From Methylacidiphilum kamchatkense Kam1 (GTDB taxonomy: Bacteria; Verrucomicrobiota; Verrucomicrobiia; Methylacidiphilales; Methylacidiphilaceae): a stretch of DNA of 64,000 bases. This document shows positions 37,048-45,907 of this stretch, in pieces (position 1 is the first letter of the stretch; each line of letters starts with the position of its first letter). Location of the stretch: assembly GCF_007475525.1 (NCBI RefSeq), contig NZ_CP037899.1:2046001-2110000 (forward strand), written 5' to 3'. Made by a program: the position numbers and the translations under genes. Below the pieces are notes generated by a model that saw only the letters and a program-made list of their open reading frames with translations, did not search any database and was not told the DNA's origin.

Positions 37048-37275
37048 ATCTTTTCCACAAACGATGTTGCTAGAAAAAAAATCCCCTCGCTGCCGTGTGA
37101 ATGAGACCTTTCGTCCCTTTATGTACAGAAAAGGACGCGCTCTGAAATCCCGCCTTCCAGTTAAGGCCTGGCGTTCAATCAGCAAAGCGTTAAGGCCCTA
37201 ATATTTCAAACATCGGAGGAAAGGCTAACATTCCAATCACGCACAGCGAAGGGAAATCCTTGAAAATATCCTCCC

Positions 37276-39603
37276 TTATTCTCTAAAACTACAAGAAAGT
37301 TTTTTCCGTAACCCTTCTTTTAGTTTTATTACAATAGCGTTGACTTCTTCATCTGTCAAAGTGCGATCTTTGGCTCGAAAGGTTAAAGCATAAGCCAAAG
37401 ATTTTTTCTCCTTAGGAATTCGAACCCCCTCTAGGTCTTCAAAAAGATCAAAAAGCTCTACTGATTCCAGAAAAGGGATTTCTTGGTTTTGAATCTCTGT
37501 TAAGATTTCTTTATGCTTTAATTCCTTGTCCACAATCAATGCTATATCCCTTCGAATGGATGGCTGAGTTGGAAGCGGCCTATAGGTGGGGAGTTCTTCA
37601 TTTTTCCTTTTCCATCGTTCAAGGGTATATTCAACATAATAACAGGGAAAATCGACTGCTAATCCTTCTAAGTCCTCTGAACGGACTAAAAACAACTCTT
37701 TGCGATCTTCCTCCAAAAAACCCTTTTTTTGTTCTAGAAAATCCACTAGCTGCTTCAAATCATAAAAATCTATTTTTCGTTGTTTCATTGACCACTGTAG
37801 CTTATGTGTATCCAATTGATTCGTTTCTCCACCGACAAGAATGCCTAACCTTTGCTCTTCACACACCTTCCCCTTATTGTTAAAAAAAAGAGTGCCGATT
37901 TCGAAAATTCGAATTTCCTTATTACCTCGCCTCCAATTCGTATTGGCTACCTCAACCAAAGATCTCAAAAAAGATTTTCTGAGGACTACATGATAATTGC
38001 TTGCCGGATTAGATAAGGAAATTCTATCCTCTTCCTGCTTCTTTTCATCAGCCACTAAGGGAATCGTCATGCATTCCTGATATCCCTTTGAAGCTAGTGC
38101 TTGTTTAAGCTCAAAGACTTTAGCCCACTCCTTTTCTGAAGCTGAAGGTGAAGCCAACCCAAAAGGAATCCGCGATGGAATATCAGCAAGGCCACGCAAA
38201 CGTACCAACTCTTCAATAAGATCCTCTTCTATTTCCAAATCGGATCTGAAAGAAGGAGCTTCCCAATAAGTTTCCTTCTCTGTTTGATGCTTTAACAGTA
38301 ATCCCAAAGACTTGAGTTTTTCTTCTATTACTGGTTGCGACCAAGACAAAGCAGTAAACTTCTCAAGCTTTTGTTTTCTAAGCCGGATGCTATTTTTTCT
38401 TGTCTCAATCACTCCTTCTATGGTACCTCCAACCAATTTCGCCCCAATGACTTTTTCCAATAGCTCCACAGCCCTGATTCTGCCAGGAATTACTCCTTGC
38501 GGATCTACCCTTCTTGCAAATCGATAAGAGGCTTCGGTCACTATCCCTAGCCTGTTCGATGTCTGTTGAATTGTAAAGGGCTCAAACCAAGCCGACTCTA
38601 GGAGAATCGATGTAGTAGAGCTACTGACTGCTGAAGCCTTTCCTCCGATTACTCCTGCAAGAGCTTCTATCTGATGGGGACTTGCAATAACCAAATCTCT
38701 TTCATCCAGTATATATTCTTTACCATCTAATCCAACAAAAAGCTCACCTTTCTGAGCGTCTCTTACAATAATATTCTGGGAACCAAACTGTTCGGCATCA
38801 AAAGCATGAAGTGGTTGTCCAGTCTCAAGAAGAACATAATTGGTGATATCCACCACAGCATTGATTGGCTTAAAACCACTTGCTTTAAGCCTAGAAGCAA
38901 GCCAAATAGGCGAAGGTCCAACCCTTATGTTCTCCACCCAGCATCCAGAATACAAAGGACATTTCTTCTTATTCTCTATTGTCACTCTTCCATAACTACT
39001 CATTAACCCTTCTCCCATGGATGCTAGCTGAAAAGCCCTTGAAGATTTTAGTTTCCCCACACCAAACGCTGCAAGCTCTCTGGCAATCCCAATATAACAG
39101 AGCAGATCGGACCGATTCGGAGTGATCTCTAAATCAAGAATCGTGTCTTTTGGAAATAAAGAGCTGAGGCTAGTTCCTAAGGCTATTTCTTTTGATAAAA
39201 TCATTATTCCTTGAGATTCTCCCGACAATCCTAGTTCCTTTTCAGAGCAGAGCATCCCGTAAGAAGTTTCGCCACGTATTTTTTTTACCCCAATCTGCAG
39301 GCCTCCAGGCAAAACAGCCCCAGGCAAAGCTAAGGCGACCCGATCTCCAACATCAAAATTTTTAGCACCACATACAATGCTGAACTTCTCTAAGCCTGTA
39401 AAGACCTCACACAACCTTAGTTTATCAGCATTCGGATGCGGCCTCCAGCTCACTATTTCTCCCACTACTATCTTTTCATCTTCGATTCCTATCTCATTAA
39501 CTTCTTCAACTTCAACTCCCCCCAATGTCAATTTTTCGACGATCAGAGCCAAAGGCTTTTCCAATTCAAGATAATCTCTAAGCCAATTAATAGATATTTT
39601 CAT
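37276..39603 (-). CDS. pheT: Phenylalanine--tRNA ligase beta subunit
   Basis: Large subunit of PheRS (775 residues). Domain order is typical: N-terminal coupling segment MKISINWLRDYL, EMAP/OB tRNA-binding domain (KIVVGEIVSWRPHPNADKLRLCEV with VCGAKNFDVGDRVALALPGAVLP), B3/4 editing domain (GVIGG, LLESAWFEP), DNA-binding-like B5, catalytic-like core and C-terminal anticodon-binding domain (YRPLPTQPSIRRDIALIVD). It is alone on its strand: no pheS is adjacent, although in many bacteria pheS-pheT are coupled. It faces trmFO tail to tail across 228 bases. Confidence 0.96.
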   Translation of the reverse strand: MKISINWLRDYLELEKPLALIVEKLTLGGVEVEEVNEIGIEDEKIVVGEIVSWRPHPNADKLRLCEVFTGLEKFSIVCGAKNFDVGDRVALALPGAVLPGGLQIGVKKIRGETSYGMLCSEKELGLSGESQGIMILSKEIALGTSLSSLFPKDTILDLEITPNRSDLLCYIGIARELAAFGVGKLKSSRAFQLASMGEGLMSSYGRVTIENKKKCPLYSGCWVENIRVGPSPIWLASRLKASGFKPINAVVDITNYVLLETGQPLHAFDAEQFGSQNIIVRDAQKGELFVGLDGKEYILDERDLVIASPHQIEALAGVIGGKASAVSSSTTSILLESAWFEPFTIQQTSNRLGIVTEASYRFARRVDPQGVIPGRIRAVELLEKVIGAKLVGGTIEGVIETRKNSIRLRKQKLEKFTALSWSQPVIEEKLKSLGLLLKHQTEKETYWEAPSFRSDLEIEEDLIEELVRLRGLADIPSRIPFGLASPSASEKEWAKVFELKQALASKGYQECMTIPLVADEKKQEEDRISLSNPASNYHVVLRKSFLRSLVEVANTNWRRGNKEIRIFEIGTLFFNNKGKVCEEQRLGILVGGETNQLDTHKLQWSMKQRKIDFYDLKQLVDFLEQKKGFLEEDRKELFLVRSEDLEGLAVDFPCYYVEYTLERWKRKNEELPTYRPLPTQPSIRRDIALIVDKELKHKEILTEIQNQEIPFLESVELFDLFEDLEGVRIPKEKKSLAYALTFRAKDRTLTDEEVNAIVIKLKEGLRKKLSCSFRE

Positions 39604-39890
39604 TGTTCTATTATCCTATAAAACCTATACCAAAATTTTTTTTCCTCTAAATCCTTTCCCCATTTTATACTTGATCACAGATTTACTAAAAGCATTACTC
39701 GCTATTGACGTTCTTTTTGTTCAAAACCATGCATTAAACTAAAGAAAAATTAGTCATAATACCTAGATTAAAATTCCAATAATTTTGGTTTGATTTTTTT
39801 TTAAGATTAAGATAAAGCCTACAAGGTAAAAAACATGAATTATTTTAAAAAACCATTAAAATAATTAATAAAAAATTAAGAGGAGGAAAA

Positions 39891-40661
39891 ATGAAAAAAA
39901 ATAGAAAGCTTTGGGCTTTGAAAATCCTACGGTGCGCTCTCCTTTTTTTCAGCATTGGATTTGGCTTTTCTGCTTTGCCTTTGAAAGCCGAAGACAATAC
40001 ATCGACCCTAGCGGAAGGAGATGAAATAGCAGTAGATAAAGATCATAGTTCAAAATACTTGGAAAATAAAAAGGCAATGGAAAAAGCTGGTGCTGAATCG
40101 AAGCGAATCGTCGGTGCTTGGTATATTGCCGGTGGTGCTGGGACCGGTTTTGTAGGCGCCAATGATGGATTTGTCAATCCAGGTGGACCCATTACCGTCA
40201 ACACCAACTTTAGCACTGTTCTTGGAATACTTGGTGGGTATCATTGGCTTGATACCGAAACCCACCTCGCGTGGACTGTCGATGCTGAAGCCGCCTACAT
40301 CGGCACTGGACATTATTTGAGCCTTCCCAATATGAATACTGCCCTAAACATTGGTGCCTTCATGGTAAATGGCACTGTGGGTTATCATATTGGCAATTTC
40401 GAACCTTATATTGGTTTTGGAGTGGGAGCCGTCGTTGTCAACGCCGAAGTAGCCAGTGCCAATATTGGGACTAATTGGGCTTTTGCCTTTCAACCCATCG
40501 CCGGTGTTCGCTATTTTATCACTGCACACTGGATGGCAGCCGCCCAATTTGAATGGATTTGGACGGATACCCTTTCAGGATATAATCTCGGGGCCACACA
40601 GGTTACCATTGGCCATGCCATGATTCCATTAGGACTCTTAGCGATCGGTTATGCTTTCTGA
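39891..40661 (+). CDS. Outer-membrane beta-barrel protein
   Basis: Exported protein of 256 residues. The start is ATG 39891 with AGAGGAGG five bases upstream, among the strongest ribosome sites in the window. A long signal peptide (ALLFFSIGFGFSALPLKA) precedes a charged stretch (EGDEIAVDKDHSS), followed by alternating amphipathic strands rich in Gly, Ala and aromatic residues (WYIAGGAGTGFVGAN, VLGILGGYHWL, YIGFGVGAVVVNAE, MAAAQFEWIWTD). It ends in Phe as outer-membrane barrels do (LLAIGYAF). It looks like an eight-stranded OmpA/OmpW-size barrel. Function is unknown. Preceded by 287 AT-rich bases and followed by a terminator, so monocistronic and probably abundant. Confidence 0.8.
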   Translation: MKKNRKLWALKILRCALLFFSIGFGFSALPLKAEDNTSTLAEGDEIAVDKDHSSKYLENKKAMEKAGAESKRIVGAWYIAGGAGTGFVGANDGFVNPGGPITVNTNFSTVLGILGGYHWLDTETHLAWTVDAEAAYIGTGHYLSLPNMNTALNIGAFMVNGTVGYHIGNFEPYIGFGVGAVVVNAEVASANIGTNWAFAFQPIAGVRYFITAHWMAAAQFEWIWTDTLSGYNLGATQVTIGHAMIPLGLLAIGYAF

Positions 40662-40683
40662 TTGCAGAAAGAAAAATCAACTG

Positions 40684-40718
40684 AAGCTGAAAGGGGCATT
40701 TACTATGCAGCTTTTTTT
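40684..40718 (+). terminator. Rho-independent terminator after the barrel gene
   Basis: AAGCTG (40684-40689) pairs with CAGCTT (40708-40713) around an 18-base loop, followed by further Ts to 40718. A second, larger inverted repeat AAAGGGGCAT/ATGCCCCTTT (40690-40699 and 40743-40752) overlaps it and reaches into trmB. Confidence 0.4.
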
Positions 40719-41344
40719 GTCCACAACGCATGATAACAAAGGATGCCCCTTTCTTTAAACCTTTTTTGGAATAGGCTTTCAGGATATTCGGAAGGCAATG
40801 ATAGTGGTTTTTCTTCAAAATATCCTGAAAGATGAAAAAGTTTTTCACTCCAAAGAAAATATTCTCTGTTATCAGTTAGTAGTCGGCATATCCCATTGGG
40901 TTTAAGAACATTGGCTATTGCTTGAATAACGGCAGTTTTGATAGATCTTCGCTTATGATGCCTTCTTTTCGGCCAAGGATCAGGGAAAAGAATATGTATT
41001 TCGTCGACTGTAGAAGGCAGGCAATGCCTTAATAAAAATTGTTCCCAGCAGCAATGAAGAACCCTAAGGTTTTTTAAATTTAAACGTCTTGCTTTTGAAG
41101 CTATTTTTCGTACCCTACTAATTTTTTTTTCAATGGCCAAAAAGCAAGCTTGGGGATTTTTAATTGCATAATCAATAATAAAAGACCCTTCTCCAGCCCC
41201 TAAATCTAATATCAACGAGCCGTTGACAGCAAAGATGCTGGATAGGTCCATTGGACCCTCAGCATGGGGCGTAGAAAGAATCCAATAATCTAATGGAGGG
41301 ATGTACTCCATTTTCTCCAGACTGTCGCAACCCCCCTCTCCCAT
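40703..41344 (-). CDS. trmB: tRNA (guanine-N7-)-methyltransferase
   Basis: SAM-dependent enzyme forming m7G46 in tRNA, 213 residues. It has the SAM site LILDLGAGEGSFIIDYA, AIEKKISRVRKIASKARR, the C-terminal-side catalytic signature IHILFPDPWPKRRHHKRR and a final LTDNREYFLWS segment. The family's usual N-terminal region is short. ATG 41344 is used; Met12 (MEYIPPLDYW) is an alternative with no better ribosome site. It is followed on the same strand by nothing; it converges on the barrel gene. Confidence 0.93.
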   Translation of the reverse strand: MGEGGCDSLEKMEYIPPLDYWILSTPHAEGPMDLSSIFAVNGSLILDLGAGEGSFIIDYAIKNPQACFLAIEKKISRVRKIASKARRLNLKNLRVLHCCWEQFLLRHCLPSTVDEIHILFPDPWPKRRHHKRRSIKTAVIQAIANVLKPNGICRLLTDNREYFLWSEKLFHLSGYFEEKPLSLPSEYPESLFQKRFKERGILCYHALWTKKAA

Positions 41345-41434
41345 CCTTTTCCTTCTTTTCTTAAGAAATTAACCCTACAAAAGAAAAATGATAAAAGTTA
41401 AAAAACATGCAGATTCATCCTAAAGATGAAATAA

Positions 41435-41815
41435 TCAAATGTGCTTGCAATCGTTTTCATCTTTAAAATGATACCCTTCGTCGATCCTTTTTACATTGAC
41501 CATATGTTTTTTATGATAGGCTTCGAAAAGATCTTCTGGACTCATTCCTAACAGTTGAGCTGTGGAAACAAGAAAGTGCAACAGATCGATGACCTCTACA
41601 CGGGCATTCTGTAGGTCAAATTTTTGATACTTCGCCCACCATTTCCATGGAATACTGTCAACCAATTCGGCCAGCTCTTGCCCAATCGCACGAGTATAAT
41701 TCAAAAGCCACTGTATTCGAGTCTCCTGATCCATAGTGGTAGGATCAACTCCTATTTTAAGATTCAGTTTTTTTTGCAGTTCAAATATTTGGTCTAATTT
41801 ATCTTGACTTTGCAT
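41435..41815 (-). CDS. dUTPase-2/MazG-like all-alpha NTP pyrophosphatase
   Basis: All-helical nucleotide pyrophosphohydrolase of 126 residues resembling dimeric dUTPases (PF08761). It opens LDQIFELQKKLNLKIGVD, has the metal-binding acids in IGQELAELVDSIPWKWWAK (ExxE) and in ARVEVIDLLHFLVSTAQLLG (ExxxD), and ends DLFEAYHKKHMVN. It would remove dUTP or related nucleotides from the pool. It lies in a minus-strand group with the DCC protein upstream and trmB downstream, with gaps of 33 and 90 bases. Confidence 0.85.
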   Translation of the reverse strand: MQSQDKLDQIFELQKKLNLKIGVDPTTMDQETRIQWLLNYTRAIGQELAELVDSIPWKWWAKYQKFDLQNARVEVIDLLHFLVSTAQLLGMSPEDLFEAYHKKHMVNVKRIDEGYHFKDENDCKHI

Positions 41816-41848
41816 TTTTATTATTGTGGCAAAGAGGGCAAGAGGGGA

Positions 41849-42295
41849 TCAATCAAAAAAATATTTTCTTTCCTCTTGATTCGGCAAACGGCAATTTTTC
41901 TCTTTTCCAAACAGCTTGTACCGATTTTTGGCGATTAGTCTATATAATTGATTTAAAAATGAAGTAGGAAAAAAAGAAAGAAGAAGTCCTAGCAAATAAA
42001 ATCCAGAAAGACCTTTCAAAATTTCCACAACAGCTTGGGATTCAATAAAAAATTCCCATTTATGCCTCTTATCGTTATAACGACATAGCACTATAGAATC
42101 GGCCATTTTCGCCTCTGGACTCATCAGCCATTGGAATTGTTCAAACAATTTTCCTTGTCTTGGGGCAAACAAAAAAGAATGTTTTTTATCTTTTCTTAGA
42201 ACAAAGGATACAAAAGAATTGCATAAAACACATATTCCATCAAAAAAGATAATTTGTTTGTCTTTTTTTTCAGAGACAAAAGCATTAAAATCCAC
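41849..42295 (-). CDS. DCC-family (DUF393) thiol-disulfide oxidoreductase-like protein
   Basis: Protein of 148 residues with the DUF393 signature FFDGICVLCNSFVSFVLRKD, containing the D-G-x-C-x-x-C motif after which the family is named. Then FLFAPRQG, DSIVLCRYN and a final SFLNQLYRLIAKNRYKLFG segment typical of DCC proteins. It has a thioredoxin-like fold by family; redox activity is presumed from the CxxC. It diverges from the glycosyltransferase at 42431 across 135 bases. Confidence 0.88.
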   Translation of the reverse strand: MDFNAFVSEKKDKQIIFFDGICVLCNSFVSFVLRKDKKHSFLFAPRQGKLFEQFQWLMSPEAKMADSIVLCRYNDKRHKWEFFIESQAVVEILKGLSGFYLLGLLLSFFPTSFLNQLYRLIAKNRYKLFGKEKNCRLPNQEERKYFFD

Positions 42296-42430
42296 AATCT
42301 ATAATATCCTAGTGAAGATTCAAAGGAAAGGGGGGAGGCGAAATGGCCTGAACTATAATAAACTAGCAAAGCAAGAAAATTATCGAAACAAAGAACTTCC
42401 ATTTTCTTTTTTTTAATTGCAATTATTTCC

Positions 42431-43189
42431 ATGACCATATTCAGTGTTGTTCTTCCGGTCTATAACGAAGAAAAAATCATTCAAGAAGTCTCTCGATCTA
42501 TCTGCCTATTTTCTATGCAAAATCCTCGTTACGAATTTATTTTTGTTAACGATGGCTCTACAGACAACACTGGGAATTTGCTGAAAGCCGTTTTAAAAGA
42601 AAAAGAATTTGCCTCTGCTCATGTGCAACTTATCGATTATAAGACCAACAAAGGCAAAGGCTATGCTATAAAAGAAGGCTTCCGGCACACCCGTGGAGAC
42701 AATTTCTGTTTTCTTGATGGGGATTTAGCTTATCCTTTAGATTATCTACCTTTGTTTGAAAAAAAACTACAAAATTGTGATATTGTCATTGGCAGTAGAG
42801 TATCGGAAGCAAAGGGATTTTGCTTGGAACGGAGTTTAAGAAGAAAATTTCTTGGCTACTGTTTTAATAAACTGGTTGGTTTCATACTTGACTTGCCTTA
42901 TTCAGATACACAAGCCGGACTGAAAGCTTTTCGAAGAACTGTAGCTGAAAAGCTATTTAAATTGCAAAGAATTGAAGGCTTTTCTTTTGATGTGGAACTG
43001 ATTTTTCTTGCAAGAAAATTGGGTTATAAAGTCGAAGAAATTCCTGTGAAGGTTTCTGCCACACACTCTTATAAACATTCTAAAATCAAACTTTTTGGTG
43101 ACTCCCTTCGGATGTTAAAGGAGTTGTTGCAAATCAAATATTTTGCAAACAAAGGGGAATATGATCGGCAAAATCTATTTGAACTTTGA
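42431..43189 (+). CDS. Family 2 glycosyltransferase (dolichyl/undecaprenyl-phosphate type)
   Basis: Cytoplasmic-face GT2 transferase of 252 residues using an NDP-sugar and likely a polyprenyl phosphate acceptor. It has VVLPVYNEEKIIQEV, FVNDGSTDNT, the DxD equivalent FLDGDLAYPLDYLP, GSRVSEAKG and SDTQAGLKAFRR, with GFSFDVELIFLARKLG, as in dolichol-phosphate-glucose or mannose synthase-like enzymes. No C-terminal membrane helices. The last 29 bases overlap the deacetylase gene, so the two are co-translated. First gene of a three-gene envelope operon. Confidence 0.9.
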   Translation: MTIFSVVLPVYNEEKIIQEVSRSICLFSMQNPRYEFIFVNDGSTDNTGNLLKAVLKEKEFASAHVQLIDYKTNKGKGYAIKEGFRHTRGDNFCFLDGDLAYPLDYLPLFEKKLQNCDIVIGSRVSEAKGFCLERSLRRKFLGYCFNKLVGFILDLPYSDTQAGLKAFRRTVAEKLFKLQRIEGFSFDVELIFLARKLGYKVEEIPVKVSATHSYKHSKIKLFGDSLRMLKELLQIKYFANKGEYDRQNLFEL

Positions 43190-43955
43190 TCTCGAAGAAT
43201 TTGATATTCCTTGCGAGTACGGACATTACTTAAAAGAGGAAGAACAGATTCAGGTATCCAATGAAGGCGCAGAGGCTCTCTTGGAGTTACTCCAAAAAAA
43301 AGGGCTAAAAGTCACTTTTTTTACAACGGCTTCTTTTGCTTTAAAAAAAACCGAACTTATTAAAACTATTCTAGCGTTCGGACACGAAATCGCATCGCAT
43401 GGATTGAGCCACAATCCTGTCGGAAAAGATGAAGAACTTCTCCTTTCAAAGAAAATTCTAGAAGATATTTGCTCGGTTCAAATTCTTGGGTACCGAAGTC
43501 CTAGATTCAGAGCTGTAAACTACCAATCACTTATTTGTTCTGGGTATAAGTACAACTCATCGATCAATCCTACCTGGTTACCTGGTAGATACAATTATTT
43601 ATCATTACCAAGAAAAATTTTTTGCGAGCAGGGTCTTGTTCAAATCCCAATTTCAACTACTCCCTTGTTTCGTATTCCTCTTTGTTGGCTGACCTTTAAA
43701 AATATCCCTTTATCCTTATTCAAAACCTTTCCCCTATGGACATTACAGGAAAAAGGCTATCTCAATATTTTTTTTCACCCATGGGAATTTGCCAATATCC
43801 AGAAATATGCCATTCCTAGAATAACAAAGGCGATCGATGGCCTGGTGCTTTTACAAAGACTCGAGGCATACATTTCTTGGCTGCAATCTTTAGAGCTAAG
43901 GTTTTGTACCCTCAATGAGGTTATTCAGAAAGAAAGGCCAGTGGAACAGTTATGA
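43161..43955 (+). CDS. Polysaccharide deacetylase (NodB-fold)
   Basis: Carbohydrate esterase family 4-like deacetylase of 264 residues. It has the metal Asp in LNFDLEEFDIPCEYG, the KVTFFTT strand, GHEIASHGLSH (His pair) and GYRSPRF (catalytic Arg). A C-terminal FFHPWEF carries the final His. I chose ATG 43161 behind AAAGGGGAAT; the in-frame ATG at 43143 lies further inside the previous gene. It is most similar to PuuE/DUF3473-type deacetylases involved in exopolysaccharide or glycan editing. Overlaps the GT87-like gene by four bases. Confidence 0.88.
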   Translation: MIGKIYLNFDLEEFDIPCEYGHYLKEEEQIQVSNEGAEALLELLQKKGLKVTFFTTASFALKKTELIKTILAFGHEIASHGLSHNPVGKDEELLLSKKILEDICSVQILGYRSPRFRAVNYQSLICSGYKYNSSINPTWLPGRYNYLSLPRKIFCEQGLVQIPISTTPLFRIPLCWLTFKNIPLSLFKTFPLWTLQEKGYLNIFFHPWEFANIQKYAIPRITKAIDGLVLLQRLEAYISWLQSLELRFCTLNEVIQKERPVEQL

Positions 43956-45121
43956 AAAGTTCTTATTTGGCCTTAGCCAGCATTGTCCTTTGGTCAGTTT
44001 TACTTCTTTCCCTCAGCCTTCTTATCTTCCATAATCCAACAAGTCGAACCGTTACTCTGGCTTACGTTCAAGCCTCTATAAGGTTTTTACAAAAACTCCC
44101 TCTTTACGAATCTAGTGGCATTCATGGGTTTCTTTATTTTCCTCATTTTGCCATTTTTTTTACTCCCTTTGCCCTGCTGCCTCCAATTCCAAGAGAAATA
44201 TTATGGAGAATATTCTCCCTTGTGATATTTGTTGGGGCACTCCGAAAACTCACGTCCTCTTTTTTCCCGCTCCACCAGGATAAGGTTTTTTTCTATTTTT
44301 CCTTACTTATCATGTTCAGTGCCCTAGCATCGATCCGAAATGGACAAACTAATCTAGCTCTTAGCGGCTCCTTAGTGCTTTCATTTTTGGCCTGTGGGGA
44401 AAAAAATTGGCTAAAAGCAGCTTTTTTTTTCTTCCTAAGCTTGATCCTCAAACCCATCGCGCTGTTTCCTTTTGTTTATGCGACCATTTTTTATCCCTCT
44501 TTCAAAAAAACGGCTTTTTGGCTTGTCCTGCTCTTTGTTCTCTTCCCCTTTTTCTTTTGTTTAGATCATCCACTCTACATGGCCGAACAGTACCTGCTTT
44601 TCACGAAGCGGATGACAACGGTTTCCCAACCAAACGAAGCAAACTTTGCAGATATTCAAGGACTCTTTCGGGTAGTACATGTGGAACTTCCTTTTGTCCT
44701 TTCTCTTCTGATTCGCAGTTTAGCAGCCATAGGAGTAATTCTTTTAGCTTTTAGGCTTAAAAGATGGAGTAAAAGTCCATTGTTTTTTTCTATGCTTCTC
44801 TATTCTTTTTCTACCGCCTACTTACTCCTCTGCAATCCTCGCACAGAACTGAATTCCTATGTCTTTCTTGGGCTCTCACTGGGTTTCTTCTCCCTCTACT
44901 TTTTATTTGTTGAAAAGCAAAAAACAATTGGACTCTTCTTGCTAGCTTTGCAACCTTTCCTAGGAATAGAAGCTTTTGGGAAAAGATGGGTAGAGATTGG
45001 ACTCTGGCTTAAACCATTGATCTGTCTTTTATCTCAGATCCCTTTAACCTGGCAACTCTTTAAAGAACAAACAAAACCTACTATCGAATCAAATCCGAAT
45101 AGCCAATCCCCTCTCCTTTAA
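43952..45121 (+). CDS. GT87/DUF2029-like integral membrane glycosyltransferase
   Basis: Polytopic membrane protein of 389 residues with about nine to ten hydrophobic spans. It opens with one span, then an extracytoplasmic loop YVQASIRFLQKLPLYES and YFPHFAIFFTPFALLPP, the pattern of GT-C fold enzymes of the GT87/DUF2029 group (PimE-like, polyprenyl-phosphate-mannose users). RNGQTNLALSGSLV and HPLYMAEQYLLFTKR are further landmarks. With the GT2 gene that could make the polyprenyl-sugar donor and the deacetylase, it forms a coherent lipid-linked glycan cassette. Its end overlaps the convergent hisF by 33 bases. Confidence 0.8.
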   Translation: MKSSYLALASIVLWSVLLLSLSLLIFHNPTSRTVTLAYVQASIRFLQKLPLYESSGIHGFLYFPHFAIFFTPFALLPPIPREILWRIFSLVIFVGALRKLTSSFFPLHQDKVFFYFSLLIMFSALASIRNGQTNLALSGSLVLSFLACGEKNWLKAAFFFFLSLILKPIALFPFVYATIFYPSFKKTAFWLVLLFVLFPFFFCLDHPLYMAEQYLLFTKRMTTVSQPNEANFADIQGLFRVVHVELPFVLSLLIRSLAAIGVILLAFRLKRWSKSPLFFSMLLYSFSTAYLLLCNPRTELNSYVFLGLSLGFFSLYFLFVEKQKTIGLFLLALQPFLGIEAFGKRWVEIGLWLKPLICLLSQIPLTWQLFKEQTKPTIESNPNSQSPLL

Positions 45122-45862
45122 GTATTTTTTCAACTCGGCTATCTGGATTTCACCACGATGGAATACGCCGGCAGCTAAGACAGCATCTGCTTGGCCAATT
45201 TCTAGAGCTAGTGCAAAATCCTCCATTTTCCCCGCTCCGCCGCTGGCTACTACTGGAACCGAGACTCTATGTGATAAGCTCCTAATCAAATCTATATCGT
45301 AGCCCTCCTTCATTCCATCTGCATCAATGCTATTAATAACTATTTCTCCAGCCCCCAGTTCCACCCCTTTCATAGCCCATGAGACAACTTCCCATGGCGT
45401 TTCTTTTCTACCGCCATGACTGAACACTTTCCATACATTAGTTTGTTTCCGTTTGGCATCGATAGATAAGACAATACATTGAGAACCAAATTTCTTTGCT
45501 CCATCTTCAATGAGTGACGGATTCTCCAAGGCGGCGGTATTCAAACTAACCTTGTCGGCTCCCGAAAGTAAAACTTGCCTTATATCTTCCAGGGTTCGAA
45601 TCCCACCACCAGCAGTGATGGGGATAAAGCAGCGACGCGCCACCGATTCTAGAACATTCAGTAAAACCCCTCGGCCCTCATGACTAGCCGTTATATCATA
45701 AAAGACGATCTCATCAGCCCCCTCTTCGTTATATTTCAAAGCTAAAAGAGTCGGGTCTCCTACATCGGTCAGTTCGCCCAATTCGGCTCTTCCAAATTTC
45801 TTCCCACGCGTGACTCTCCCCGCATGAACATCCAGACAGGGAATAATTCTTTTCGCAAGCAT
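45089..45862 (-). CDS. hisF: Imidazole glycerol phosphate synthase subunit HisF
   Basis: Cyclase subunit of IGP synthase in histidine synthesis, 257 residues, TIM barrel. It has the catalytic Asp in IPCLDVHAGRVTRGKKF and the second in IVLSIDAKRKQ; phosphate-binding loops are ITAGGGIRTLED, VSLNTAALENP and VVASGGAGKMED. Length matches HisF (about 255). Glutaminase subunit hisH and the other his genes except hisB are absent from the window, so the pathway is scattered. Gap to trmL upstream is 45 bases. Confidence 0.96.
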   Translation of the reverse strand: MLAKRIIPCLDVHAGRVTRGKKFGRAELGELTDVGDPTLLALKYNEEGADEIVFYDITASHEGRGVLLNVLESVARRCFIPITAGGGIRTLEDIRQVLLSGADKVSLNTAALENPSLIEDGAKKFGSQCIVLSIDAKRKQTNVWKVFSHGGRKETPWEVVSWAMKGVELGAGEIVINSIDADGMKEGYDIDLIRSLSHRVSVPVVASGGAGKMEDFALALEIGQADAVLAAGVFHRGEIQIAELKKYLKERGLAIRI

Positions 45863-45907
45863 ACAGGAAAAATAATGTTGAAAACAAAGCCTTTTGTCTA
45901 TCTATTC

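Noticed and set aside
37048-37275. Possible structured RNA between trmFO and pheT
   Set aside because: A CGTCC/GGACG hairpin (37112-37137) and repeated TTAAGGCC words are present, but no conserved RNA family was recognised and there is no promoter or T tract.
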